A stretch of 17,125 nt of DNA from Candidatus Rifleibacteriota bacterium. GTDB taxonomy: Bacteria > Riflebacteria > Ozemobacteria > Ozemobacterales > Ozemobacteraceae. Positions 1-9,600 of this stretch are shown here, in pieces. Made by a program: the position numbers and the translations under genes. The notes beneath the pieces are model-generated. The model saw nothing but the letters and a program-made list of their open reading frames with translations, had not been told where the DNA came from and ran no database searches. The stretch is taken from contig JAKQKW010000358.1 of assembly GCA_029560455.1 (NCBI GenBank), forward strand, positions 1 through 17,125, in the 5' to 3' direction. The first letter of the stretch is position 1. Each line of letters begins with the position of its first letter.

Positions 1-249
1 AAATATGATGATGGCAGAAGAATCCCGGGTGCCCAGTCACTCAATGCGGAATCTAAAGCCGAAGAAATCGCTAAAGTCCTTCCCAACAAAGAGTCACTGG
101 TAATAACCTACTGCGCCAACCTCAAGTGCCCTGCCAGCCACAAGCTCTATACCCACCTCAAATCGCTTGGTTATACTAACCTGATCGAATACCCGGAAGG
201 TATCGACGGTTGGGTAGCCGCCGGCAACCCGGTTAATGCACCCAAATAA
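1..249 (+). CDS. Rhodanese-like domain protein, C-terminal part (5' end outside window)
   Basis: Frame 1 is open from the first base to TAA at 247-249 and gives 82 residues of the C-terminal half of a rhodanese-fold domain. The active-site loop is visible as YCANLKCPAS. In this family the first Cys of such a loop is the likely persulfide-carrying nucleophile, and the variant with a second Cys five residues later is common in single-domain periplasmic rhodaneses. The following LGYTNLIEYPEGIDGWVAAGNPV matches the usual helix, strand and glycine-rich turn ending in a GW motif that closes rhodanese domains. Sulfur transfer, or a non-enzymatic sulfur-binding role, is inferred from the family. The N-terminus, including any signal peptide or extra domain, is missing, so exact function and location cannot be told. 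A strong terminator directly follows, so this gene is probably not co-transcribed with the downstream operon. Confidence 0.85.
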   Translation, partial: KYDDGRRIPGAQSLNAESKAEEIAKVLPNKESLVITYCANLKCPASHKLYTHLKSLGYTNLIEYPEGIDGWVAAGNPVNAPK

Positions 250-267
250 GCGTTAAACGCCTTTCAG

Positions 268-305
268 CAGGCGCTGCCCCTAAAAGGCAGCGCCTGTTTT
301 GTTTT
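268..305 (+). terminator. Rho-independent terminator after the rhodanese gene
   Basis: A perfect 11-bp stem, CAGGCGCTGCC (268-278) with GGCAGCGCCTG (286-296), encloses a 7-nt loop. It is followed by TTTTGTTTT (297-305). It begins 18 nt after the rhodanese stop codon and separates that gene from the operon starting at 395. Confidence 0.93.
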
Positions 306-335
306 AGCTCAAACGGTCATTCTTACAGATTTTGC

Positions 336-364
336 TTTTAATCCATGCCTTTTATCACTATAAT
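336..364 (+). promoter_or_regulatory. Candidate sigma-70-type promoter of the envelope operon
   Basis: A perfect TATAAT -10 box lies at 359-364, between the terminator and the first gene. The matching -35 position (336-341, TTTTAA) is weak. TTGCTT at 332-337 is a better hexamer but sits at a long 21-bp spacing. Transcription would start near 371, giving a leader of about 24 nt with the ribosome binding site at 384-388. Confidence 0.5.
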
Positions 365-383
365 TGCAACATACAAATCTGTC

Positions 384-397
384 GGAGGCACACATTG
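384..397 (+). promoter_or_regulatory. Ribosome binding site fixing a TTG start
   Basis: GGAGG at 384-388 sits 6 nt before TTG at 395-397. The same frame stays open upstream to a TTG at 332, but that codon has no Shine-Dalgarno sequence and lies upstream of the -10 box. Starting at 395 also places a well-formed signal peptide at the very N-terminus. The start at 395 is therefore preferred. Confidence 0.8.
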
Positions 398-2572
398 AAA
401 ACGATTATCAGAGCATCCCTGATGTGTTTCCTTTGTTTTCTAGTTCTGGTCAACACAGGAAATTCTGCAGTAGTAACCCTTTCAGATGGTTCTACCCAGG
501 AAGCGGACAAGGTAACTTACAGAAACGACACGGTCATCATGCAGCTCGGCTCTGAAACAACCGAACTGGCAAGAAATGACATAAAAAACATCAGCTTCAG
601 CGCTCGCCAACAGAAAAAAGAGAACATGGCAACCGACAGCAGCGACCTCGCTGCTTTTATGCCCAGAGCTCTTGAACTGTTGAACAAATTCCCCGATGCT
701 CAGTCGATACTGGTCAGCGAAGAAGGTAACTACCAGCACCGCAAGGATGGCACCAACCTTTCGCGTTACCGCAGCATTTCTTATATCGCCAAAGAAGAGG
801 CCCTCTGGGAAGCCCAGGTTTCGCTCAGCTTCGACCCGAACCGCGAGCGAATCAGGGTTCTGCACGCCAGGTGTCTGCTGCCTGACGGCACTGTTCACAA
901 CCTGCAACCCGATCAGATAAAAATCTCAAAGGGCACTTCAGGCAGCGTCTTCTTCGACCAGTATCAGGAACTCAGCTTCACTATTCCTGAAGTGGCAGTC
1001 GGCAGCCTTGTCGATTACTGCTACGAAACCGAAGAATATAACCCGTTCGACCCAAACCTTTTTCAGGGCCGCAACTATTTCCAGTGGAGCGCGCCGGTCG
1101 GTGAATCGATATTGCGAGTCAGCGTTCCGCACGAAAAAGAACTGCATTATGTCGCCTATAACTGCCCGGCAGAATTGGCGAAACCCGAAAAAATCGAAGC
1201 GGTCGATTCGGTCATCTACACCTGGAAAATGACTGACCTGCCCCCAGTCATTTCTGAGCCGTTCATGCCGCCCTACCGCGACGTCGTTCCGTGCGTCTAT
1301 TACAGCCTGCACAAAGATTTCACCTATGTTCACAACAAGCTCAAACCAATGTTTGAAAAACGCTTTCAGCTGACAGACATGGTCAAGAAAAAGGTCGATG
1401 AACTCATCGAAGGCGCTAAGGATCTGAACGAGAAAATTGCCCGTCTCTACCTTTTCTGCCAGAAAGAGATCAGATACATCTCGATCAAGGGCAATCTCGC
1501 CAGCAACCAGGTCGGACACCCGGCTGAGGAAACTCTGAAAAACCGCTATGGCGACTGCACCGACAAGGGTATGTTGCTCGCCACCATGCTCAAGCACATT
1601 GGCGTCGAAGCTTACCCGGTTGGCGTCAGAACCAACGATGCCGGCAAAGCCGTAAGAGATATTTCGGTGTTCGACGACAATCACTGCATTACCGAAGTGC
1701 ATCTCGACGGCCGCATCTTCTATCTCGATTCTACTGCGACCGATTACCGCTACCCCTACTTCAGATCTGACGATCACGACACGATTGCCGACAACACCAT
1801 GCTTGGCACCCGTAACCAGGTGCCTCTTCCCCCGCCCGAAGACAATGCCGTGCATGTTACCCGCAACATTACTCTCTCAGCCGATGGTACGACCCGCATC
1901 GACTTCGAAAGCACGCAGAATGGCTCATCTGAAGCAAGCTTTCGCGAATCTGCCCGCAACCTCAAGCCTGAAGAATACGAAAGGCAGATCAGAGAGTCGG
2001 TTTCGGCCCTGACCGCTGATTATGTTCTCGAAATCGCCACCCACACCGATCCGCTCGACTTCAATACTCAATTCAAAGCCCGCTCGGCCTATACTCTCAA
2101 TCGTTTTGCCACCAAATCAGGGCGATATATGATCTTTTCAGTGCCATATTTCGAGCTCGGGTTCTCTGAAGTCAGTCTGCAGAAAAGGCGCTACGACATT
2201 CAATACAGCACCTCGCGCCTGCGAACCGACCAGGTCTCGATCAAGCTGCCAGAAACCTTCAACGTCAAGTTTCTGCCACCGGCTCTCAGAGTTCAGAGTC
2301 CTTATGTCGAATTCGAAATCATTTATGACCAGCAGGGCGACACCATTAACATCAGCCGGAAACTGGCTTTCCCACGCAGAATCGTGCCGGTGGCCGATTA
2401 CCAGGCATTCAAGAATGACCTCGAAAGAATCGCCCATTCTTCAAAACAGAAAATCTTTCTTGAAGAGAACGAAGCAAAACCTGAACCCGCTCAGAGCGCA
2501 TCTGCTACCGTTGATGCTGCAGTTAACGCCTCTGCCACCGAACCACTCACCAGCGAAGGAGACAGCAAATGA
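395..2572 (+). CDS. Secreted DUF3857 / transglutaminase-like protein, catalytic triad intact
   Basis: From the TTG at 395 the protein has 725 residues. A Sec signal peptide covers about residues 1-25 (MKTIIRASLMCFLCFLVLV, likely cut after NSA). A short beta-rich domain with DG turns follows. A DUF3857-type domain spans about 120-290, and a transglutaminase-core domain spans about 350-450. The papain-like triad is complete: Cys388 in RYGDCTDKG, His430 in DDNHCITEVHLDG and Asp445 in FYLDST. The C-terminal 250 residues look beta-rich and end in an Ala/Glu-rich tail. Family members usually sit in the periplasm or on the surface. Their substrates are largely unknown, and cross-linking, amide hydrolysis and peptidase activities are all possible. 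The stop overlaps the start of the paralogous next gene by ATGA, which implies translational coupling. The fold is confident, but the biochemical role is not assigned. Confidence 0.9.
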   Translation: MKTIIRASLMCFLCFLVLVNTGNSAVVTLSDGSTQEADKVTYRNDTVIMQLGSETTELARNDIKNISFSARQQKKENMATDSSDLAAFMPRALELLNKFPDAQSILVSEEGNYQHRKDGTNLSRYRSISYIAKEEALWEAQVSLSFDPNRERIRVLHARCLLPDGTVHNLQPDQIKISKGTSGSVFFDQYQELSFTIPEVAVGSLVDYCYETEEYNPFDPNLFQGRNYFQWSAPVGESILRVSVPHEKELHYVAYNCPAELAKPEKIEAVDSVIYTWKMTDLPPVISEPFMPPYRDVVPCVYYSLHKDFTYVHNKLKPMFEKRFQLTDMVKKKVDELIEGAKDLNEKIARLYLFCQKEIRYISIKGNLASNQVGHPAEETLKNRYGDCTDKGMLLATMLKHIGVEAYPVGVRTNDAGKAVRDISVFDDNHCITEVHLDGRIFYLDSTATDYRYPYFRSDDHDTIADNTMLGTRNQVPLPPPEDNAVHVTRNITLSADGTTRIDFESTQNGSSEASFRESARNLKPEEYERQIRESVSALTADYVLEIATHTDPLDFNTQFKARSAYTLNRFATKSGRYMIFSVPYFELGFSEVSLQKRRYDIQYSTSRLRTDQVSIKLPETFNVKFLPPALRVQSPYVEFEIIYDQQGDTINISRKLAFPRRIVPVADYQAFKNDLERIAHSSKQKIFLEENEAKPEPAQSASATVDAAVNASATEPLTSEGDSK

Positions 2573-4791
2573 AAAAGCTGCTGATAACTCTTATTCTTGC
2601 TCTTGCAGTTACTTTTGCCGCCAGTGCCGACGTTCTCTATCTCAACGAAGGTGAAGAAATCGTCGGCCGCCTCAAGGAAATCACCGACGGCAAAATAACT
2701 TTTGAAGAGCTTAACCATGGCCTGCGTGAATTCAAAGAAGCTGAAGTTGCCCACATCCTCATTTCAAAAGTGCGCAAAGGGGACGAAATTGAAAACGTCG
2801 CCAGCATTACCGAACCGGTAGCAAGCGGCATTCTCAAGACCCTGCCCGATCCGGCACTTTTTCAGAATGCCGATTACGTAACTCTTTATCGCCTTAATGA
2901 CCTTGAATACGTTTCAGAAAACAAACTCGTCATCAGAACCCGTGAAATAATACAGATTCTCAAAGAACCTGGGCTGGAAATGGCCAATCAGTCTTTCTAC
3001 TATTACACCGATCGCGAAGCCTGCGAGCTTGAGTATGCCCATACCTACTCACCCGAAGGCAAGGTTTATCACGTTACCGACGATGCGATCTCTGACGAAT
3101 CCCTTCTGTCTGGCACTCCCGAATACGCCAGAATCAAAAAATTCAAAATGGCTCTCAAAAAAGTCGATATCGGCAGCATCATCGACTACAGCTTCGTTCG
3201 CGAACTTTCGGGCATCGATGAAGTGCAGCCATTTACCCTCTCAAACACCTTCGGTGAACGAGAACCGGTTCTGCATGAAGAACTGTCGGTAACTTTTCCG
3301 GCCAGTATGCAGCTGAACAAGCTGCAGATGCAGTGGACCGGAGAAAATACCCCGAAGTTTCATGAGAAAAGCCAGAGCGACAAAAAAGTCTGGAAGTGGA
3401 TTTTCTCTGACCCCAAAGGTTTCATTCCTGAGCAGAACATGCTGGCGCGCAGTCGCATTTTTCCGAGAGTCGTAATTTATCAGCCATACAGCTGGGAAAC
3501 AACAGCAAAAAAGCTTGCCGAGGCCTATGATGCCGCCCGCCCGACACCGGCCCTGCTCGATGATTTTATCACCAGAGCCAGACTCAGCGACAAAATGACC
3601 GCCTACCAGAAAGTCTGCAGACTCTACGAAACGATCAATAAAGACATTCGCGATGTCGGCATGGGAATCGCTCAAATGGGCAGCTTCAAGCCGATATCGA
3701 CGAATGTGACTCTCACCAAAAAATACGGCAACGTTCAGTCGAATCTCGCTCTGCTGCATTTTGCTCTACAGAAAATAGGTATCGAATCATATCCCGGCTT
3801 CTCGGCAGGGAAACGCGAACTGGTTACCGTCAAAGATCACAGCAACCTTGGTCTTGCTGAAGAAACCATTCTGAAAATTGTCATTGACGGCCAGCCGTTT
3901 TACACAGACGGTGGCTCGATATACCTGCCTTTCTCATATATTCCGACCTACCTGCAGGGGGCAGTCGCTGTTTTTCACGATGCTGCCGGCGGCAAGTTCT
4001 TTTATGACACCCTGCCCCGTCAAACCTTCGACTGGAACCGCTTTGACCGCACGGTGATGGTAAAGATTCTCGAAAACGGCAACATGGATGTGCAGGAATC
4101 GCTTCTTTACCGCGGCCCATACGAAGCCGGCATTCGTGAGCTGAAGTCGATCAAAGAGAAAGAAAAGCAGAACTACGCTGAGCGCCGCGTTAAAAAGGTG
4201 CATCCGCGTGCAGTTCTGCAGAGTTTCGGCTTCTCTGACATGAACGATCTCAACGGACCGGCAGTGCTGACCTTGAAATACACCATACCCGAAGCAGCTC
4301 AGCTGGCCTCAGACAAAATCATGACCTTCACCAACTTCTGGGTAAACTATGATTCAGGCTCTGCCAGCCTTGCAACCCGCACTTACCCGATGCAGTACTG
4401 GGCAACAGAAGAAAATCAGCAGACCATAGTTTTTGAAATGCCTGAAAACTTCAATTGGGTTACCTGGAACAAGCAGTATCAGCACGTATCGCCGGCACTG
4501 GCTTTCATGTCGAATCTCAATCAGAACGGCCGGCAGCTGATCTATTCAGACCGCTTCATCGCCAGAGAAGATGAATTTTTGAGTGATGCCGCCTACCAGA
4601 ATTATCGCCAGTGCATTCTGACGATGAGCGAACTGGCCAACCAGTGGATAATTCTTGAAAAAACTGAACCCACAAAAAAGGAACTGTCTGAACAGACTCC
4701 AGAAGCAGCAAAAAAGCCGGCCGACACTGCCAAACCAACTGAAGCTTCCGAAGAAGAAGACAACGAAGAAGAAACTGAAGATTCTGAATGA
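2569..4791 (+). CDS. Secreted transglutaminase-like paralogue, predicted pseudoenzyme
   Basis: This 740-residue protein has a clear signal peptide (MKKLLITLILALAVTFAASA, about residues 1-20). It follows the same plan as the preceding gene: a short N-terminal beta domain (DVLYLNEGEEIVGRLKEIT), a DUF3857-like region (about 95-290) and a transglutaminase-core-like region (about 345-450). Aligning the core by eye shows that the catalytic residues are lost. RYGDC of the neighbour corresponds to KYGNV (Val389 instead of Cys), the NHCITEVHLDG segment corresponds to EETILKIVIDG (Glu432 instead of His), and only the Asp (Asp447, FYTDGG) remains. The C-terminus is a Lys/Pro/Thr-rich linker followed by a very acidic tail (about 715-740). 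AAGGAG at 2556-2561 precedes the ATG, which overlaps the upstream stop. The stop in turn overlaps the next ATG. I infer a non-catalytic partner, scaffold or regulator of the neighbour. The substrate is unknown. Confidence 0.88.
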   Translation: MKKLLITLILALAVTFAASADVLYLNEGEEIVGRLKEITDGKITFEELNHGLREFKEAEVAHILISKVRKGDEIENVASITEPVASGILKTLPDPALFQNADYVTLYRLNDLEYVSENKLVIRTREIIQILKEPGLEMANQSFYYYTDREACELEYAHTYSPEGKVYHVTDDAISDESLLSGTPEYARIKKFKMALKKVDIGSIIDYSFVRELSGIDEVQPFTLSNTFGEREPVLHEELSVTFPASMQLNKLQMQWTGENTPKFHEKSQSDKKVWKWIFSDPKGFIPEQNMLARSRIFPRVVIYQPYSWETTAKKLAEAYDAARPTPALLDDFITRARLSDKMTAYQKVCRLYETINKDIRDVGMGIAQMGSFKPISTNVTLTKKYGNVQSNLALLHFALQKIGIESYPGFSAGKRELVTVKDHSNLGLAEETILKIVIDGQPFYTDGGSIYLPFSYIPTYLQGAVAVFHDAAGGKFFYDTLPRQTFDWNRFDRTVMVKILENGNMDVQESLLYRGPYEAGIRELKSIKEKEKQNYAERRVKKVHPRAVLQSFGFSDMNDLNGPAVLTLKYTIPEAAQLASDKIMTFTNFWVNYDSGSASLATRTYPMQYWATEENQQTIVFEMPENFNWVTWNKQYQHVSPALAFMSNLNQNGRQLIYSDRFIAREDEFLSDAAYQNYRQCILTMSELANQWIILEKTEPTKKELSEQTPEAAKKPADTAKPTEASEEEDNEEETEDSE

Positions 4792-6587
4792 CCTCAGAAC
4801 CTGCCTTTATTAAGCGAATTTCAGCACCACTGGCCGCCTGGCTGGTGGTGCTTGTTTTTCCTTTTCTATATTTTTTCAGTGAACTGCACGCCACTTTTCT
4901 GCTCGAAATAAGCTCAGGAGCAGGGGCAGTATGGTTGGGGCTGCAACTATTGAGGCGGCAGCTCAACCTGAGCATTCAAATGCGCTCTGTAGTGTTTATG
5001 ATTCTGGTCTGGCTTTTTCTTGCCGCCAGAAGCGTCTGGGTATCGGTCGACCCCGCTGTTTCGTGGCCGGTATTTATCAAAGCTGCCGCACTCGGGCTGG
5101 TCAGTCTGGTTATTGCTGCTCTTCTCACATCTGCAGGTAACAACTCAGTATTTTACCGGGCAGCAGCCTGGGCCGGCATCATCCATGGGGTTATCGCCGT
5201 TCACGAATACATCGAAGCACCGCCCATTCCGCTTACCTGGCTCGACCCGGCTGCGCGCAGCCTGTTTCGCACCAGATGCGCAGGCATTTTTACTGACCCG
5301 AACGTTTTTGCCGCATTTCTTGCCGCTCTTTTCATTCTCAGCCTCGGCCTTCTGCTCAATGCCAGCAGTCGTTCTGAACGGGTTCTGGCGGGGACTGCCA
5401 TTCTGCTTGAAGGCCTTGCCATCTTCACGACTCTGAGTCGCGGCGGCTGGATTGGTCTTGCTGCCGGGCTTTTCACCGCTGCTGTTCTCATATTTCGATG
5501 CCAGGCACCTCTCAACCCAGGTTTCTGGCGACCACTTTTACTTGTTGGCCTGATTCTTACTGCCGTATTTTTTATCGGACCCTTCAAGATGCGCTTTTTG
5601 AGCATCGGTAATCCTCAGGATATGACTTTTGCACAGCGCACTCTCATAAACAAGGGTATTTTTGCGGCATTGAAGCGCTTTCCGATCGCCGGTCATGGCC
5701 TGCACAGCTTCAATCAGGTTTACCCGCGCTACCGCATCGTTGGCGGCGATTACCCGATGAATGCTCACAATGAATTCATTCATAGCATGATCGAAACCGG
5801 TTTTCTTTCGGCCGCGATTCTTGCTCTGACCGCGATTTTTCTTTTCAAAACCGCCTGGAACAGTCGGCCAGATCACACGCATCAGGCCATCTTCACAGCT
5901 GTTTTTACATCTTTGTTGATTCAGAATTTAAGCGGCTTTTCATCACGAATTCTGCCAACTTCGCTTCTCATATCAGTTGCAGTTGCGGGCATGCTTGCCA
6001 CGCATTTCGGGCCCGAAAAAAGAAAGTCTTCGAAAGTTCTGGCAGCAACAACCGGCAGCATCGTGCTGTTGATTGCCGTAATGCTTCTGGTAACTGCCCC
6101 GATCAGTCTGTGGCAGCAGACAATCATTTTAGAAGCCGACGAACTTCTTCGCTCCGGCAACCTGGCCGCTGCAACCGACCTGCTCGAAAAGTTCGTCAGG
6201 GAAAATCCCCGCAATGCCAACGCTTATTCACTGCTCGCAAATGCCAAAATGGCCAGCAATGAGCCAAAAGTCACATTTGAATGTCTAATAAAGGCAACCG
6301 AACTGAACCCGAACGAAGCTCTGTTTTTTATAAATCTGGCCAGGTTAAGCCGAAAAAGAAACGCTGTTGAAGCAGAAATGTTTTATCAGCAGGCATTGCA
6401 GCTTGACCCGGCTTCGGAACAGTTCAGACTTGAGTTCGCCCTTTTCCTGAAGGCTGCCGGCCGCAATTCTGAAGCACTGGGGCAGGTTCTTGTCGGGCTC
6501 ACTTACTCGCCGGGCTTTCATGATGTTTACAAGGGCTTCAGAGAACTCGAAAAACTTAAAGCCGAATTGGCCGCACCGGGCCCCTGA
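4788..6587 (+). CDS. O-antigen ligase / Wzy-type membrane protein with C-terminal TPR region
   Basis: The 599-residue protein is a polytopic inner-membrane protein, with about ten to twelve hydrophobic segments over residues 12-435, followed by a soluble part (about 445-590) with TPR-like helical repeats (for example around 452-475, 476-508 and 509-541, with the NPRNANAYSLLANAKM and NPNEALFFINLARL patterns). Hallmarks of the O-antigen ligase/polymerase superfamily are visible: GIFTDPNVFAAFL (166-178), LSRGGWIGL (216-224), a conserved loop with RTLINKGIFAALKRFPIAGHG (284-304), and HNEFIHSMIETG (327-338), which contributes the conserved His. Members transfer or polymerise undecaprenyl-linked glycans on the periplasmic side, and some glycosylate proteins. 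The ATG overlaps the previous stop (ATGA), and the purine-rich end of the upstream gene serves as a weak ribosome binding site. Sequence alone does not distinguish ligase, polymerase and protein O-glycosyltransferase roles. Confidence 0.88.
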   Translation: MTSEPAFIKRISAPLAAWLVVLVFPFLYFFSELHATFLLEISSGAGAVWLGLQLLRRQLNLSIQMRSVVFMILVWLFLAARSVWVSVDPAVSWPVFIKAAALGLVSLVIAALLTSAGNNSVFYRAAAWAGIIHGVIAVHEYIEAPPIPLTWLDPAARSLFRTRCAGIFTDPNVFAAFLAALFILSLGLLLNASSRSERVLAGTAILLEGLAIFTTLSRGGWIGLAAGLFTAAVLIFRCQAPLNPGFWRPLLLVGLILTAVFFIGPFKMRFLSIGNPQDMTFAQRTLINKGIFAALKRFPIAGHGLHSFNQVYPRYRIVGGDYPMNAHNEFIHSMIETGFLSAAILALTAIFLFKTAWNSRPDHTHQAIFTAVFTSLLIQNLSGFSSRILPTSLLISVAVAGMLATHFGPEKRKSSKVLAATTGSIVLLIAVMLLVTAPISLWQQTIILEADELLRSGNLAAATDLLEKFVRENPRNANAYSLLANAKMASNEPKVTFECLIKATELNPNEALFFINLARLSRKRNAVEAEMFYQQALQLDPASEQFRLEFALFLKAAGRNSEALGQVLVGLTYSPGFHDVYKGFRELEKLKAELAAPGP

Positions 6588-6593
6588 TTTTTT

Positions 6594-6634
6594 ATTCAGG
6601 TCAAAACCTGCATCTGCCGATATTATTCCTGAAT
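6594..6634 (+). other. Inverted repeats in the leader of the large TPR gene
   Basis: In the 48-nt gap before ATG 6636, ATTCAGG (6594-6600) can pair with CCTGAAT (6628-6634). AGGT and ACCT form a smaller inner hairpin at 6598-6609. The ATG follows almost immediately, and no Shine-Dalgarno sequence is visible. The pairing is short and may be chance. Confidence 0.3.
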
Positions 6635-6635
6635 T

Positions 6636-9600
6636 ATGATAAAGAGAATAATAAAGGCAACGATCCTCCTTGCTTTTCTGCTGCCGGTGCATCTTCCGGC
6701 GGCAATGGACTTTATTTTCGAAGAAAGCATCTCACAGTCGCTGGCGCGAATGGAATCTCTCTATACCGCAGGCAAATGGGATGAAGCGATGAATGTCGGG
6801 CGCGGTATCATCAAGGACGCTCCGAAGGATCACCCGGCAGGCAGACGCGCTCAGGATCTTATCGTGCTCTCGATCGACGGGCGCAATCGCGAGATTCTTG
6901 CCAATCAGAGTCGTGATCAGCAGAAAAAAAAGCAGGAAACGGCCCAGCAGCTGATAACAGAAGGCAGCAAACTGCTGACCGAAAAAAGTTATCCGGCCGC
7001 AGCCGAAAAGTTTGCCCGGGCAGTGCGCCTGCATGGCGGCGACGCTCAGAGCTACTTTCTGCTGGGATATGCCAGTCTTAAGGCAGATAAACGCAAGGAA
7101 GCCTATAATGCGTTGCGTCAGTGCCTTAAACTCAACCCGGCACATGAGCGCGCCCTGTTTCATATTGCCGGCCTCAGTTATGAATTCAATCACAGCACTG
7201 AAGCCGAAGATTATGCCGCCCGCCTGATCGAAGCCATTGAAAAGAAGCTTAACGAGTACCGCGATATCTTTCTTGATCAGCGCTCAAAGGGGATGAACGA
7301 TCAGGCGGTTGCAACCGCCCGCAAAATGGCGGCTCTGCGCAGCAATCTCGCTCAGGCTTCCTTTATGCACGGTGTTCTTACCTATAAACGCAAAGATTTC
7401 AAGGCAGCGGTCGTTTCGTTCGAAAAGGCAACCAAGATCAATCCGTCTTCTGCCGACAACTGGTTCAGACTTGGCAGCACCTTTCTGCAGCTAAAGGTCT
7501 ACCACCAGGCTACAGTCGCCATAGAACAGGCAATTCTGATCAGAGAAACGCTGCTTAAAGACCTTGCCGCCAATGCCGGCCGCCTTCTCGATGCCGGCAA
7601 AAGCGATGAGGCAGTCGAAGCCGAGCTTAAAACGCGCAAACTCAAAGACGAGATCGCCCGTTCCCTCTATGTTCTTGCAATCGCCAATGGTCGCAAAAAA
7701 GAGACCGATTCAGCGATCCGCAATATTGAGCGGGCGCTCGAACTCAAACCTGACTTCGTTCAGGGCCGTTACACACGCGCCATTCTTCTCGCCGAAAAGA
7801 ACTACCTTGAAGAAGCTCTCGAGCAGATGCGGCAGGTGCTGAAAGACAGCCCGCCGAAGAGTGAACAGGCAAAAAAAGCGATCAGAACCATCACCTTTCT
7901 GATGGACCAGATTGCCCGCCGCGATAATCCGTCTGAAGTTACTGCTGTTGCAAAGACCGAAAAAATGGTCGAAGTCGAACAGTATGTCAAGGATATGCCC
8001 GGCATTGGCGGCAAAGATGCCGAAACCAGACTTGAAGACGTTTTTCCCAAGCTGCGTGAAGTAAAACAGCTGGTCAGCATGCGCAACCATGCTGAAGCGG
8101 TGCGAAGACTGCTTTATTTGCGCACTCAGCACCCTGACATTGCCGAAATTCATGCAATTCTTGGCCACTGCTACATGGAAATGGGCAGAATCGACGATGC
8201 GGCAAAATGCTTTGACGAAGCCATCGCAGTTCAACCAGACCATGCCGAAGCTCTCAACGGACTGTCATACATCATGGCCACAAAAGTCGAGAATCTCGAC
8301 ATCGCGCTTAAATACATCAGGCAGGCACTTGCTGTTGATGGCCTGCGCCCGGAGTTTTACCACACTCTCGGCTGGGTTCATTTCAAAACCGGCGAAGTAC
8401 AGAAATCAATCGATGCCTTCAACCGGGCTCTCGAAATCAAGCCGAATTATCTGCTTGCCCGTTACAATCTCGGCCTGGCAAACTACATAACTCAGAACTA
8501 CCAGGCGGCAATTTCGGCTTTTAATGCCGTTATCGCCCAGAATCCATCACATCACAAAGCTCTGCTTTTCAAGTCGATCAGTCTGGCCAAAACTCAGAAT
8601 GCCGAAGAAGCCATCGCCACTCTAGAGAATCTGCGTGGCAAGCTCACTGAAAAGTCAGTTCTGCATAAAGTGGTTGCAGACCTGCATGCAAAGCTGAAAC
8701 TTGCGCATGAGCGCCATGCTGAACTGCCGGTGCCCGAAATAAAGTCACCGGCACCGATCGAGAAACTGATGGCTGAAGCACAGGCGTTCAGGGCCAAGGG
8801 CCTGGTTACCCGTGCCAAAGAAAAGTACCTTGAATGTCAGCGCCTTGCCCCAGAAAGGTTTGAACCTCACTTTGCCCTCGGTCAGATGTACGCTGAAGCC
8901 GGCCTGAATCTGCCGGCTCTGGCAGCCTGGGAAAGAGCTGAGAAGCTTAAGACCGATCATTTCCCGCTGCAGATGAGCCTCGGCAAAATGCATCACAAGC
9001 TCGGTAAAGCCGAAAAAGCGAAAGAATACTTTGACCGGGCGCAGGCACTTAACGAAAAAGACCCGGAACCACGCTACTACCTGGGCCTGCTTGCCTATGA
9101 AGAAAAACGCTTTGAATCAGCCGAAAGCTATGCCCTGGCGGCCCTGCGCCTGAAGCCCGATTACTATAAAAGCATGGCGCTGCTCGGCATGACCCGCATT
9201 CGCCTCAACCGGCTCAAGCCAGCCCGTGATATCTACGAAACTCTTTATGCAAAAGCTCCTGCCGATTCTTCTATTCGCCGGCATGCCCGCAAAAAAATCT
9301 GGGAAATTACCAAAATGATGGCACCGGCACAGTATCCATCGGTTGAAGACGCCCTTGAAGTCAAGAACCAGATGGTCAGAAAAGTGAGTGACGCCGACCG
9401 CAAGGTCGAAGTTAAGCCACGCCCCGAAGAAGAGCAGGCAATAGCCGAATACGGTAAAAATACCATGACCCTCGAAGATAAAATGTGGGTTCTCAAACAA
9501 CTGGAAAGATTCGGTAACGTATCTACACCGACGCCGGTTTCACCCCTGCGCCGCGAGGTCACTGCCCAGACTCTTACCAACAGAGACAAGCAGTGGGTAG

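Noticed and set aside
938..1855. Long open frame of about 305 codons on the minus strand inside the first transglutaminase-like gene
   Set aside because: It is antisense to a gene with recognisable domains and catalytic motifs, has no recognisable family of its own, and reflects codon bias of the opposite strand.
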